DNA of 34,704 nucleotides from NCBI GenBank assembly GCA_004557735.1, contig SFFV01000020.1, positions 1-34,704 on the forward strand. Reading direction: 5' to 3'. Origin of the DNA: Clostridiales bacterium (GTDB taxonomy: Bacteria; Bacillota; Clostridia; Oscillospirales; Oscillospiraceae). Positions 1 to 7,367 of this stretch are shown here, piece by piece. Within the stretch, counting starts at the first letter, position 1, and every line of letters starts with the position of its first letter. The position numbers and the translations under genes were made by a program. The notes under the pieces are model-generated. The model saw nothing but the letters and a program-made list of their open reading frames with translations, had not been told where the DNA came from and did not search any database.

Positions 1-703
1 AATCGTTGTTTCCGTATGCGGCAGCTTCACGGAGGAAAATCTCGCGCGGCTGTGCGGCCGCTTTTCCGCGCTGGCGCCGTCGCGTCCCGCGGCTTGCCGG
101 AAAAGCGCCTATACGCCTGCCGTGGTCGTAAAGCGCAAGGCGACCGAGCAGAACCATTTCTGTCTCTCCTTCCCCGGTCTGCCGGAAGGCGATGAGAACC
201 GCTTCCCGTGGCAGGTGCTCTCCATGGCGCTCGGCGGAGGAATGTCCTCGCGCCTCTTCCAGACCGTCCGCGAAAAGCACGGCCTCTGTTACAGCATCGG
301 CAGCTTCACCGCCGCCTATAAGGAGACCGGCATGCTCGCCATCTCCACCGCCGTGGGACGCGATTCCGAGGAAAAGGCGCTTGCGCTCATCCGGGAAGAG
401 ATCGAGAAATTCCGTCAGGACGGCATCACGGACAGGGAGCTGTGCACGGCGCGCGAACTCATCAAATCCGGTATCATCCTCTCGCTCGAATCGAGCTCCA
501 GCCGCATGAACCGGCTTGGGTCCGGGCTGCTGCTGCTCGGCAAATGCCTTACCGCGGACGAGATCATCGAGCGCTACGACGCCGTGACCGCCGAGAGCGT
601 TCTCGCTCTCGCGCGCGAAAAGCTCGCGCCGGAGAAAATGGGCTTCTCCGCCGTCGGCCGTCTCGCACCGGCAGACGATTATCTCTCCGTTTTCGGAAAA
701 TGA
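1..703 (+). CDS. M16 family zinc peptidase-like protein, C-terminal part (5' truncated by window edge)
   Basis: The frame is open from base 2, so the gene starts outside the window and only about 233 C-terminal residues are visible. The segment LGGGMSSRLFQTVREKHGLCYS (bases 231-293) is the characteristic substrate-facing region of the C-terminal half of M16 (insulinase/processing-peptidase) proteins, followed by the usual helical tail. The HxxEH zinc motif lies in the N-terminal half of this family and is not in view, so catalytic competence cannot be judged. Relatives in Firmicutes (YmxG/PqqL-like) are about 400-430 residues. The stop TGA at 701-703 is followed at once by a strong terminator. 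An internal GTG at 122 is not a start, because homology-like sequence continues upstream of it. Confidence 0.85.
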   Translation, partial: IVVSVCGSFTEENLARLCGRFSALAPSRPAACRKSAYTPAVVVKRKATEQNHFCLSFPGLPEGDENRFPWQVLSMALGGGMSSRLFQTVREKHGLCYSIGSFTAAYKETGMLAISTAVGRDSEEKALALIREEIEKFRQDGITDRELCTARELIKSGIILSLESSSSRMNRLGSGLLLLGKCLTADEIIERYDAVTAESVLALAREKLAPEKMGFSAVGRLAPADDYLSVFGK

Positions 704-713
704 TACGAATGCG

Positions 714-746
714 AAAAACGGCGGAACCGATGGTTCCGCCGTTTTT
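714..746 (+). terminator. Rho-independent terminator after the M16 peptidase gene
   Basis: A 10-bp perfect stem (719-728 with 732-741) with a 3-nt loop is flanked by five A on the left and five T on the right, 11 bases after the peptidase stop. The flanking A and T runs make it nearly symmetrical, but only the plus strand has a gene ending here. Confidence 0.9.
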
Positions 747-824
747 ATCCATATTTCTGATATATCTGTTGTGGAAAATGTGGTATTCTCTTCGTAGGAA
801 AACACTGATCAGGAGGTCTTTTAT

Positions 825-1436
825 ATGATTACCGTGAATGCTCTCGGCGAAGCCTGCCCGATGCCGGTCGTAAAGGCGAAAAAGGCGATCGACGCGCTCA
901 CCGCGCCGGAGACTGTGCAGGTGCTTGTCGATAACGACGCCGCCGTGCAGAACCTCATCCGTCTTGCCGGACAGAACGGCTTTGCCGTCCGCGCCGAAAA
1001 GCAGGGCGAAGCGCGGTTTGCCGTCACGATCGACGCCACCGGCGCAAAAAAGGAGGCGGCCGACGGGACCGTCGTCTGCGCGCCCCGCAAGCAGGGGGAG
1101 AAAAACATCGTCGTCGCCATTTCCAAAAACCATATGGGCGAGGGTGAGGAAGCGCTCGGCAAGACGCTGCTCAAGGGATTTATCTTTGCTCTGACGCAGC
1201 AGGACGCGCTGCCGAAAACGATCCTCTTCTACAACAGCGGCGCTTTTGTCACCAGCACCGAGGGAACTTCCATCGACGATCTCAAAACGCTCGAAGCGCA
1301 GGGCGTTGAGATCCTCACCTGCGGCACATGCCTCGACTACTACCACCTCAAGGAGAAGCTCCTCGTCGGCGGCATCACGAACATGTACTCCATTGTGGAA
1401 ACGCTCGAAAAGGCAGATCTTGTCATCAAGCCCTGA
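825..1436 (+). CDS. yedF: Sulfurtransferase-like selenium metabolism protein YedF
   Basis: A 203-residue two-domain protein. Residues 1-75 form a TusA/SirA-like domain with the conserved Cys-Pro motif (ACPMPVVKAKKA; C11-P12). The remainder is a DsrE-like domain with the family CGxCLDYY motif (C166 and C169). YedF proteins of this architecture co-occur with SelD in selenium-using bacteria and are thought to carry selenium or sulfur on cysteine; the exact role is unsettled. Start is ATG 825 behind AGGAGG at 811-816. It stands alone, with a terminator on each side. I saw no convincing promoter in the 75 bases upstream. No selD, selA or selB lies in the window. Identification rests on the domain pair and on total length, which fits the family. 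Confidence 0.88.
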   Translation: MITVNALGEACPMPVVKAKKAIDALTAPETVQVLVDNDAAVQNLIRLAGQNGFAVRAEKQGEARFAVTIDATGAKKEAADGTVVCAPRKQGEKNIVVAISKNHMGEGEEALGKTLLKGFIFALTQQDALPKTILFYNSGAFVTSTEGTSIDDLKTLEAQGVEILTCGTCLDYYHLKEKLLVGGITNMYSIVETLEKADLVIKP

Positions 1437-1454
1437 TTCTCCGGCAATACGCCG

Positions 1455-1495
1455 GCGTCCCGGAACGCATCCGCCGTTCCGGGGCGCCGTTTTTT
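1455..1495 (+). terminator. Rho-independent terminator after yedF
   Basis: A 13-bp stem (1455-1467 with 1475-1487, one G-T pair) with a 7-nt loop is followed by CCG and a T run at 1490-1495. It overlaps the 3' end region of the convergent solute-binding-protein gene. Confidence 0.85.
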
Positions 1496-1496
1496 C

Positions 1497-3209
1497 TTAT
1501 CTTCCGTTCGTCATGCCCTGCAGCTGCTGGCGGAGGATGGCGGGGGTGAAAAAGAGTCCCTCGCCGTGGTCGGCGCGGAGGCCGAGCCACGCGCCGCTGC
1601 ATGTTTGATTCTTTGCCGCGAATGCGATCGGGAGCGCCGCGCAGTCGGCAAGCACCATATCCTCCATTTCCCGCTCGAGCGCGCCGCGCCCGGCGGAGGA
1701 GGCAAACGTCAGCTCCTCATACAGCGCGTCGAACTCGCTGTTCGCATAGCCGGAAATGTTCCACCCCGGCGACGCCGTACCGTTCCAGAATACGCCGTTT
1801 CCGCCGTTCCAGTAAAATGGCGCGAGGGAGAGATACGCGTCATAGTAGCTCTGCGAGGCGGTCAGGAAGAGATCGAAATCCCCCTCCTCCACCGCGGCAA
1901 GCGCTTTGTCCGGCGAGAGGACGGTGATCTCGAGCGCTACGCCCGCCGGGGCGCACATATCCTTCAGGAGATTGGCCGCGCGTACCCACGCGGTTGAGGA
2001 ATCGCTGCACAGAATGCGGAAGGAAAGGCGCTCCCCTTCCGGCGACTCGCGCACGCCGTCGCCGTCCGTGTCCGTATATCCGGCGCTTTCAAGAAGCGCC
2101 GCGGCGCTCTCCGCACTGCATACCGCGGCAGCGGAGCCGTCCGCCCCGTAGGGGATCGAAAACCCGTAAGCGGGCAGCGCGCCGCCGAAGCCGGTGAGCG
2201 CAAGCGTCTCGCGGTCGGCGCAGAGCGTGACCGCCTCGCGGACGGTCTTATCCAGAAGCAGCGCGCTTCCCTTTGACGCCTGATCCGCGCGCTGGTTGAA
2301 CTCCACGAGCAGCAGCTCGCCGGACGTGCCGCAGGCCGTGCTGCGCCCCTCAGCGAGCGCCTCCGCAGCGGCCCGGGAGAGATTCCATGCCGCGTCGACC
2401 GCGTTGTTTTCCACCGCGGCGGCCAAATCGTCACAGCCGAAGTGCAGCTCCACGATTTCGGCGCGGGCCGTGCCGTTCCAGTAATCCTCGCTGCGCCGCA
2501 GCGTCAGAACGCCGTTTTCGTATTTGTCCCAGACATACAGCCCCGAGCCGGTCATCGTTTCCGCCGTCGGGAGAAAGGCGGAAAGGCTTTCCTTTGCCCG
2601 CGATGCGTCCCTCGGGATACCGGAGGACGTATATTCCATACCGGGCAGCGCGTTCCACACGCTCTTGGGCACGAGCGGCACCCGGGAGAGGCACTCCTCC
2701 ACCGCCGCAACGTCGCCCCAGGCGAGGAACGACAGGTGCGTATCGTCCGTAACCGAAATACCGGTCGTGTCGATCAGCTCGCAGCCCGGATACCCGTACA
2801 GAAGGGAAAAGTCCTTCATGGACTGGAGCGAGAACTCCACGTCCCGCGCTGTGAGCGCCGTGCCGTCATGAAACTGCACGTCGCCCCGAAGCGTCAACGT
2901 CCAGAGCCTGGCCCCATCCGCAGCGGCAGGCTGCACCGTGTACTCCTGACAGACGCTGTTGATGTACCGTCCGGTTTCGATGTCGGCATAAAAGAGCGTA
3001 TCGTACAATAGCGAGATCGCCGCAGCCGCGGCGTCCGTTTCGGCGGTGTACGGATCGAGCGAGGACGGCGTTTCGGAAAAGCCGAGGCGGAACACCGTCT
3101 GCCCGCTCTCCGTCTTTTCCGGTTCGGGACGGTAGCCGCACGCGCCGAGTGACGCTCCGAGCGCCAGAAGAAGCAGCAGTATGCAGAGTTTGGATCGGAA
3201 AAAATTCAT
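1497..3209 (-). CDS. ABC transporter solute-binding lipoprotein, family 5 (peptide/nickel type), orphan
   Basis: About 570 residues. The N-terminus is a lipoprotein signal: a Leu-rich core, then LGAC with C24 as the lipidated cysteine. The mature part has the SBP_bac_5 layout: an early segment on a start pair of sites (LGFSETPSSLDPYTAETDAA), then a region RLWTLTLRGDVQFHDGTALTARDV typical of the family, and late segments of ligand-domain type. Family members capture oligopeptides, nickel or other small ligands for an ABC importer. No permease or ATPase of the matching Dpp/Opp class is adjacent, so the partner and ligand are unknown. I chose ATG 3209, not the in-frame ATG at 3239, because AAGGATGA sits about 7 bases before 3209 and the upstream ATG lies in the terminator hairpin of pepF. 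Confidence 0.85.
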   Translation of the reverse strand: MNFFRSKLCILLLLLALGASLGACGYRPEPEKTESGQTVFRLGFSETPSSLDPYTAETDAAAAAISLLYDTLFYADIETGRYINSVCQEYTVQPAAADGARLWTLTLRGDVQFHDGTALTARDVEFSLQSMKDFSLLYGYPGCELIDTTGISVTDDTHLSFLAWGDVAAVEECLSRVPLVPKSVWNALPGMEYTSSGIPRDASRAKESLSAFLPTAETMTGSGLYVWDKYENGVLTLRRSEDYWNGTARAEIVELHFGCDDLAAAVENNAVDAAWNLSRAAAEALAEGRSTACGTSGELLLVEFNQRADQASKGSALLLDKTVREAVTLCADRETLALTGFGGALPAYGFSIPYGADGSAAAVCSAESAAALLESAGYTDTDGDGVRESPEGERLSFRILCSDSSTAWVRAANLLKDMCAPAGVALEITVLSPDKALAAVEEGDFDLFLTASQSYYDAYLSLAPFYWNGGNGVFWNGTASPGWNISGYANSEFDALYEELTFASSAGRGALEREMEDMVLADCAALPIAFAAKNQTCSGAWLGLRADHGEGLFFTPAILRQQLQGMTNGR

Positions 3210-3221
3210 ACAGTCATCCTT

Positions 3222-3269
3222 AAAAAAGCCGGCCGGCATTTGTTCTTAAGACGCGCCCGGCCGGCTTTT
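3222..3269 (-). terminator. Terminator after pepF, abutting the solute-binding-protein start site
   Basis: A 9-bp GC stem GCCGGCCGG/CCGGCCGGC (3228-3236 with 3257-3265), a 20-nt loop and a run of six T on the minus strand (3227-3222). It lies 15 bases past the pepF stop and its T run ends almost at the ribosome site of the next gene. Confidence 0.8.
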
Positions 3270-3284
3270 CGTTCAGTGCGGGAA

Positions 3285-4991
3285 TTATTCGATGCCGGTA
3301 AGATCGTAGCCGTCCAGCCAGCTCTTCGCCGTTTCGCACACGGTGCGCAGGCAGTTCTCGTCAAACGGGCTTTCCAGTCCGGCGTTTTGGAGAAGCGTCG
3401 TGAATACCTTGCTGCCGCCCTGACGGGTGTACGCCATGTATTTCTCCCACGCTTCCTTTTGATCCTTTTGCAGCAGCGCCCAGATCTCCAGCGCGACAGT
3501 CTGCGCGAGGCAGTAGTCGATATAGTAGAACGGGCTCTGGTAGATGTGGAGCTGGCGCTGCCAGCCCTCGCCCTCGCCGTAGACGGGAATGTCGCCGTCG
3601 AGCTTCATCCACGGCATGTATACGCCGAGCAGCTCCTTCCATACGCCGTGCCGCTCCGCCGGGGTCATGTCCGGCTTTTCATAAACGACGTGCTGGAAGT
3701 GATCGACCATCGTGCCGTAGGGGATGAACGTGAGCGCACCGGCCAGATGGCTGTAAAGGTACTTGCGCGTATCCTTGCCGAAGAAGCCCTCCGCCCACGG
3801 CCACGCCATAAACTCCATGGACATGGAATGGACCTCACACGCTTCCATGCCCGGCTCGTCCATCGGGACGCGCCACGCGTTGAGATACGCCTCGAAGGCA
3901 TGACCCGCCTCGTGCGTCACGACCTCGACGTCGTGCTGCGTGCCGTTGAAGTTGGCAAAGATGAACGGGACGTCGTAATCGGGGATCGTGCAGCAGTAGC
4001 CGCCGGCGGCCTTGCCCTCGGTGGAGAGCACGTCGAGCAGCTCGCGGGAGCGCATCATACGGAAGAATTCGCTCGTTTCCGGCGAAAGCTCGTCATAAAA
4101 CTTCTGGCCGTGGGCAAGGATGTGTTCGGCATCACCGCAGGGGCGGGGGTTGCCGCTGCGGAACGAGAGCGCCGCGTCCGCAAAGCTCAGCGGATAGGTT
4201 TTTCCCAGACGCTTCGCCTGTTCGCGGTAAATGCTCTCCGCGACCGGGACAAGGTATTTGCGCACGGCGGCGCGGAAGCGCTCCACATCCGCCTTGCCGT
4301 AGCAGTTGCGGCCCATGCGGTAGTAGCCGAGCGTCGTATACCCCCCGTAGCCGAGCTTTTTGCCCATCGCGTCGCGCAGATGCACAAGCTCGTCGTAGAT
4401 CCGGTCAAGCTCGCTCTGGTGCTCCTTATACCATGCGCCCTCCGCTTTCCACGCAGCAAGGCGGCGCTCGTCGTCGGCGTCGGTTTTGAACGGCGAGAGC
4501 TGGGAGAGCGTATATACGCCGCCCTCGAACGGGATCTGCGCCGAGGCGATGAGCTTATCGTATTCGGTCGTAAGATCGTTTTCCTTCTGCAGCTCCGAAA
4601 TGATCTCCGGCGAGAACGTCTTGAGCGCGATCTCGGCATTGAGGAACATCAGCGTGCCGTATTCCCTTTCAAATTCCGCGCGGTACGGCGAGGCAAGCAT
4701 CGCCTTCGTCCACTCCTGCAAATACTCCTCCAGTTCCGGAGAGAGCCGGTTCCAGAAACCGTTCTCCCCGTCATAAAACGCGTCACGCGTGTCGATCGTG
4801 TGGCGCACCTGAGCGAGTGTCGCAAGCGTCTGAATGTGCTTGAAGAGCGTTTCCTTTTCCAGAAACACAGCTTTCGCCGCTTCATAGCTCTCCGCGGCGC
4901 ACAGCTTTTCCGTCAGAGTGCGCATGGAGGTTTTCAGCGCCTCGCCGTCGGGACGCTCGTAGGGCATTTCGCGAAATTTCAAGGCTTCCAT
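3285..4991 (-). CDS. pepF: M3 family oligoendopeptidase
   Basis: A 568-residue cytoplasmic zinc peptidase of the oligoendopeptidase F/M3 group, cutting short peptides. The zinc motif HEAGH is at residues 360-364 (bases 3914-3900) within VVTHEAGHAFEAYL, and the third ligand is expected in the following EACEVHSMSMEF segment, as in the family. Length is normal (about 560-600). The C-terminal region with YQSPFYYIDYCLAQTVA is also typical of this subgroup. ATG 4991 has AAGGAGC seven bases upstream. It is transcribed away from its neighbours and bounded by terminators, so it is probably monocistronic. Peptide supply by the adjacent solute-binding lipoprotein is a tempting link but only inference. 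Confidence 0.92.
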   Translation of the reverse strand: MEALKFREMPYERPDGEALKTSMRTLTEKLCAAESYEAAKAVFLEKETLFKHIQTLATLAQVRHTIDTRDAFYDGENGFWNRLSPELEEYLQEWTKAMLASPYRAEFEREYGTLMFLNAEIALKTFSPEIISELQKENDLTTEYDKLIASAQIPFEGGVYTLSQLSPFKTDADDERRLAAWKAEGAWYKEHQSELDRIYDELVHLRDAMGKKLGYGGYTTLGYYRMGRNCYGKADVERFRAAVRKYLVPVAESIYREQAKRLGKTYPLSFADAALSFRSGNPRPCGDAEHILAHGQKFYDELSPETSEFFRMMRSRELLDVLSTEGKAAGGYCCTIPDYDVPFIFANFNGTQHDVEVVTHEAGHAFEAYLNAWRVPMDEPGMEACEVHSMSMEFMAWPWAEGFFGKDTRKYLYSHLAGALTFIPYGTMVDHFQHVVYEKPDMTPAERHGVWKELLGVYMPWMKLDGDIPVYGEGEGWQRQLHIYQSPFYYIDYCLAQTVALEIWALLQKDQKEAWEKYMAYTRQGGSKVFTTLLQNAGLESPFDENCLRTVCETAKSWLDGYDLTGIE

Positions 4992-5010
4992 AAAAAAGCT
5001 CCTTATCTAT

Positions 5011-5048
5011 AAAATGATCCGGAAAGCATTTTAGCCTACTTTCCGGAT
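5011..5048 (-). terminator. Terminator after the FecE-type ATPase gene
   Basis: A 10-bp perfect stem ATCCGGAAAG/CTTTCCGGAT (5017-5026 with 5039-5048) with a 12-nt loop, followed on the minus strand by CATTTTAT. It lies about 10 bases past the ATPase stop and within the pepF leader. Confidence 0.75.
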
Positions 5049-5058
5049 AATTTCAACC

Positions 5059-5856
5059 TTATTGCGTTTTTCCGCCGGTCACGACGGCGACGGAGAAGCT
5101 CTTCCCGGCTGCCGTCACGGGACAGACGGCCATACCGACGCCGTAGAGCTTCGTGAGCATTTCTCCCGTAAGCGCCTTCTCCGGCTCGCCCATGGCAAGC
5201 ACGCCGCCTCCCTGCAGAGCGAGCACCCGGGTGGCGTACCGGAACGCCTGATTGGGGTCGTGCGTGGAAAAGATCACCGTGAATCCCTCCCCGGCGAGAG
5301 CGGTCACGCGCTCCATGACAAGGGCGCTGTTGCCGCAGTCGAGATTGGCCGTCGGCTCATCCATAACGAGGACGCGGGCGTTTTGCACCATGGCGCGCGC
5401 CAGCAGCGCGAGCTGCCGCTCGCCGCCGCTCACGCGGCCGGATTCCCGGTGCGCCAGATGCGCGATGCCAAGACTCTCCATCGTTTCCAGCGCCGCGGCC
5501 TTGTGCTCCGGGCGCGGCGCATCGAAAACGCCGAGCCGGTTGGTCAGCCCCATCATAACGACTTCGAGCAGCGTATAGTTAAAGGACGGAACGCACGATT
5601 GCGGGATATAGGCGATCTCGCGCGCCGCGGCACGGCGGTCGAGCGCTCGCATATCCTTGCCGTTTACGAGGATGCCGCCCTCCGACGGTGCGAGAAAGCC
5701 GAGTACGCAGCGGAAAAGCGTGCTCTTACCGACGCCGTTCGGCCCAAGCACGGCGGCAACATCGCCGTCGGCGGCGGTGAAGGTGATATCGTGCAGCACG
5801 CTCGTGCTGCCGTAGGAAAACCCGAGGCCGCTGATCTCAATGCTCACGGTCCGCAC
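5059..5856 (-). CDS. ABC transporter ATP-binding protein, FecE/BtuD type
   Basis: 265 residues, the usual size for ATPases of BtuCD/FecCD importers. Walker A GPNGVGKST is at 38-46, the Q-loop Gln at about 86, the signature VSGGERQ at 142-148, and Walker B VLVMDEP at 162-168 with catalytic E167. The D-loop NLD and switch H (FSTHD) are also visible. It powers import through the permease encoded just upstream, whose 3' end it overlaps by 20 bases (5837-5856), indicating translational coupling. The class transports iron-siderophores, haem, cobalamin or, in the MolBC branch, molybdate/tungstate. The ModE-like gene next door makes the last option worth considering, but sequence alone does not fix the substrate. 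Confidence 0.9.
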   Translation of the reverse strand: MRTVSIEISGLGFSYGSTSVLHDITFTAADGDVAAVLGPNGVGKSTLFRCVLGFLAPSEGGILVNGKDMRALDRRAAAREIAYIPQSCVPSFNYTLLEVVMMGLTNRLGVFDAPRPEHKAAALETMESLGIAHLAHRESGRVSGGERQLALLARAMVQNARVLVMDEPTANLDCGNSALVMERVTALAGEGFTVIFSTHDPNQAFRYATRVLALQGGGVLAMGEPEKALTGEMLTKLYGVGMAVCPVTAAGKSFSVAVVTGGKTQ

Positions 5857-6832
5857 CTCCCCACAGAATAAGCCAGACGAACACCGGCGCGCCGATGACC
5901 GACGTCAAAATGCCGAGCGGGATCTCTCCCGCCGTGGCAAGCCGGGCAACATTGTCCACGACCATAAGAAACGATCCGCCGAGCAGCATCGACGCCGGGA
6001 TGAGACGCTTATAGTCATGCCCGAAAAGCATCCGCGCAAAGTGCGGGATGACGAGGCCGACCCAGCCGATCATACCGCTCACGGAAACGCAAGCGGACGT
6101 GATGAGCGTAGCGCACACGACGATCGCCAGACGAAGCCGCGTTGTATGCACGCCGAGACTGCGCGCTTCCTCCTCGCCGAGCGTCAGCAGATTGATGCGC
6201 CAGCGCAGCAGGAAAAGCGGCACCATGCCGATGAGCGCCGGGATGAGTGCAAACTGCAGATCGCGCGTCTTGGCTGAAGAGAGCGAGCCCATAAGCCAGT
6301 ACGTGATGGCGGGGAGCTGCTGCTCGGTGTCCGCGACGAGCTTTACAAACGATGTGCCCGCCGAGAAAAGCGAGCCGACGACGATGCCGGCAAGCACCAT
6401 GGCGAGCGTGCCGTTCATGCGGCTCGCCCGGCTGATGAACCATGCAAGCGCCACGGCGCACACGCCGAAGACGAACGCGCTCACCGTCACGCCGAAATAG
6501 TTGAACGACAAAAGTATGCCGAGCGCCGCGCCGAAGCCCGCGCCGTTGGACGCGCCGAGGATGTCCGGCGATACCATCGGGTTCCGGAACATGCCCTGAT
6601 ACGCCGTACCCGCAACGGAGAGTCCCGCGCCGACGAGCGCCGAGAGCGCCACACGCGGCAGTCGGATGTTCAGCACCACCGCGCGCTCCTGCCCCGTATA
6701 GCCCGCCGCGGGCGGCTGCATGCCGAAGAGCCTGCAGAAGCTCTCCCGAACGGCGTCCCAAAGGATGCGGAAAAGCATTTCCGGCGCGACGGCGAAACGC
6801 CCCAGCAGGAACGACCCGAAAAACAGCAGCAC
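5837..6832 (-). CDS. FecCD/BtuC family ABC transporter permease
   Basis: At least 331 residues with the multi-span pattern of FecCD permeases and hallmark segments: RLPRVALSALVGAGLSVAG, FRNPMVSPDILGASNGAGFG, the cytoplasmic-loop segment GMIGWVGLVIPHFARMLFG, and ARLATAGEIPLGILTSVIGAPVF. It forms the membrane channel for the downstream ATPase. The first conventional codon is GTG 6832, which has no ribosome site and starts inside the first hydrophobic span. The open frame continues upstream to a TGA at 6917-6919 and encodes a plausible basic N-terminus (YARRFRILAAAF) without any ATG, GTG or TTG. A good ribosome site at 6906-6898 faces an in-frame GTT at 6892, so the true start is uncertain. No solute-binding protein of this class is adjacent. 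Confidence 0.88.
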   Translation of the reverse strand: MLLFFGSFLLGRFAVAPEMLFRILWDAVRESFCRLFGMQPPAAGYTGQERAVVLNIRLPRVALSALVGAGLSVAGTAYQGMFRNPMVSPDILGASNGAGFGAALGILLSFNYFGVTVSAFVFGVCAVALAWFISRASRMNGTLAMVLAGIVVGSLFSAGTSFVKLVADTEQQLPAITYWLMGSLSSAKTRDLQFALIPALIGMVPLFLLRWRINLLTLGEEEARSLGVHTTRLRLAIVVCATLITSACVSVSGMIGWVGLVIPHFARMLFGHDYKRLIPASMLLGGSFLMVVDNVARLATAGEIPLGILTSVIGAPVFVWLILWGGADREH

Positions 6833-6926
6833 GAACGCTGCTGCAAGAATACGAAACCGCCGGGCGTAGATCGGTGATTTATCCGCCGTAACAGCGTCCC
6901 TCCCTTCACTGTATTTTCACCAGAGA

Positions 6927-6956
6927 ATAGTACCACGCCGCGCAGGTTTCTGTCAA
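6927..6956 (-). promoter_or_regulatory. Sigma-A type promoter for the FecCD/FecE pair
   Basis: Minus-strand TTGACA (6956-6951), an 18-base spacer and TACTAT (6932-6927). It sits between the terminator of the ModE-like gene and the permease, giving a short leader that contains the ribosome site at 6906-6898. Confidence 0.7.
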
Positions 6957-6962
6957 CGAAAT

Positions 6963-7002
6963 AAAAAAAATGTCCCGGCACGGCCAAGACCGTACCGGGA
7001 CA
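6963..7002 (-). terminator. Terminator after the ModE-like regulator gene
   Basis: A 13-bp stem with one mismatch (TGTCCCGG.ACGG with CCGT.CCGGGACA, 6971-7002) and a run of eight T on the minus strand (6970-6963), starting about 11 bases after the gene's stop. It separates the transketolase/modE-like operon from the transporter pair. Confidence 0.88.
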
Positions 7003-7013
7003 GAAAAGCAGTT

Positions 7014-7340
7014 TCAGGGATAGTATTTGCGGAATACCGTCTGCGCCGCGGCGTCGGCGGCGTCGAGCGCCTCGTGATACCGTTTGATCAGCGTGCGCGC
7101 CTCGTCCGTCAAATGCGAGCCGTGCGCGCCCTCGCGGTCGATGAGGCGTACATCAAATTCTTTTTCAATGGAATTGATGATCTTCCATGCCTTGGAATAC
7201 GCCATGCCCATGGAAGCGGTGGCGCGGTTGATGGAGCCGTACTCCTCAACCCCTTCCAGGAGCTGGACAATGCCCCGGCCGAAGCCGAGATCGTTCGGAT
7301 CGTCGCTGTTGCGGAATTTGATGATCGTTCTGCAGCGCAT
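7014..7340 (-). CDS. ModE-like winged-helix DNA-binding protein, N-terminal domain only
   Basis: 108 residues matching the LysR-like winged helix of the ModE N-terminal domain: the helix-turn-helix segment GSINRATASMGMAYSKAWKII followed by the wing region RLIDREGAHGSHLTDEA. Full ModE (about 260 residues) carries C-terminal MOP domains that bind molybdate. These are absent here, so ligand sensing, if any, differs. Such single-domain relatives are common in Clostridia beside Mo/W transport or Moco genes. ATG 7340 has AAAGGGGG seven bases upstream and lies 27 bases after the transketolase C-subunit stop, so it is probably co-transcribed with the transketolase genes. A strong terminator follows. 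Its likely targets are the adjacent BtuCD-type transporter or the operon itself (inference). Confidence 0.82.
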   Translation of the reverse strand: MRCRTIIKFRNSDDPNDLGFGRGIVQLLEGVEEYGSINRATASMGMAYSKAWKIINSIEKEFDVRLIDREGAHGSHLTDEARTLIKRYHEALDAADAAAQTVFRKYYP

Positions 7341-7367
7341 GGTGTATCCCCCTTTAATGAAAATCGA

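Noticed and set aside
3240..5012. A 590-codon open frame opposite pepF, and similar ones opposite rnfC, fbp and glnS
   Set aside because: Each mirrors a well-supported gene; none has a ribosome site or a family motif.
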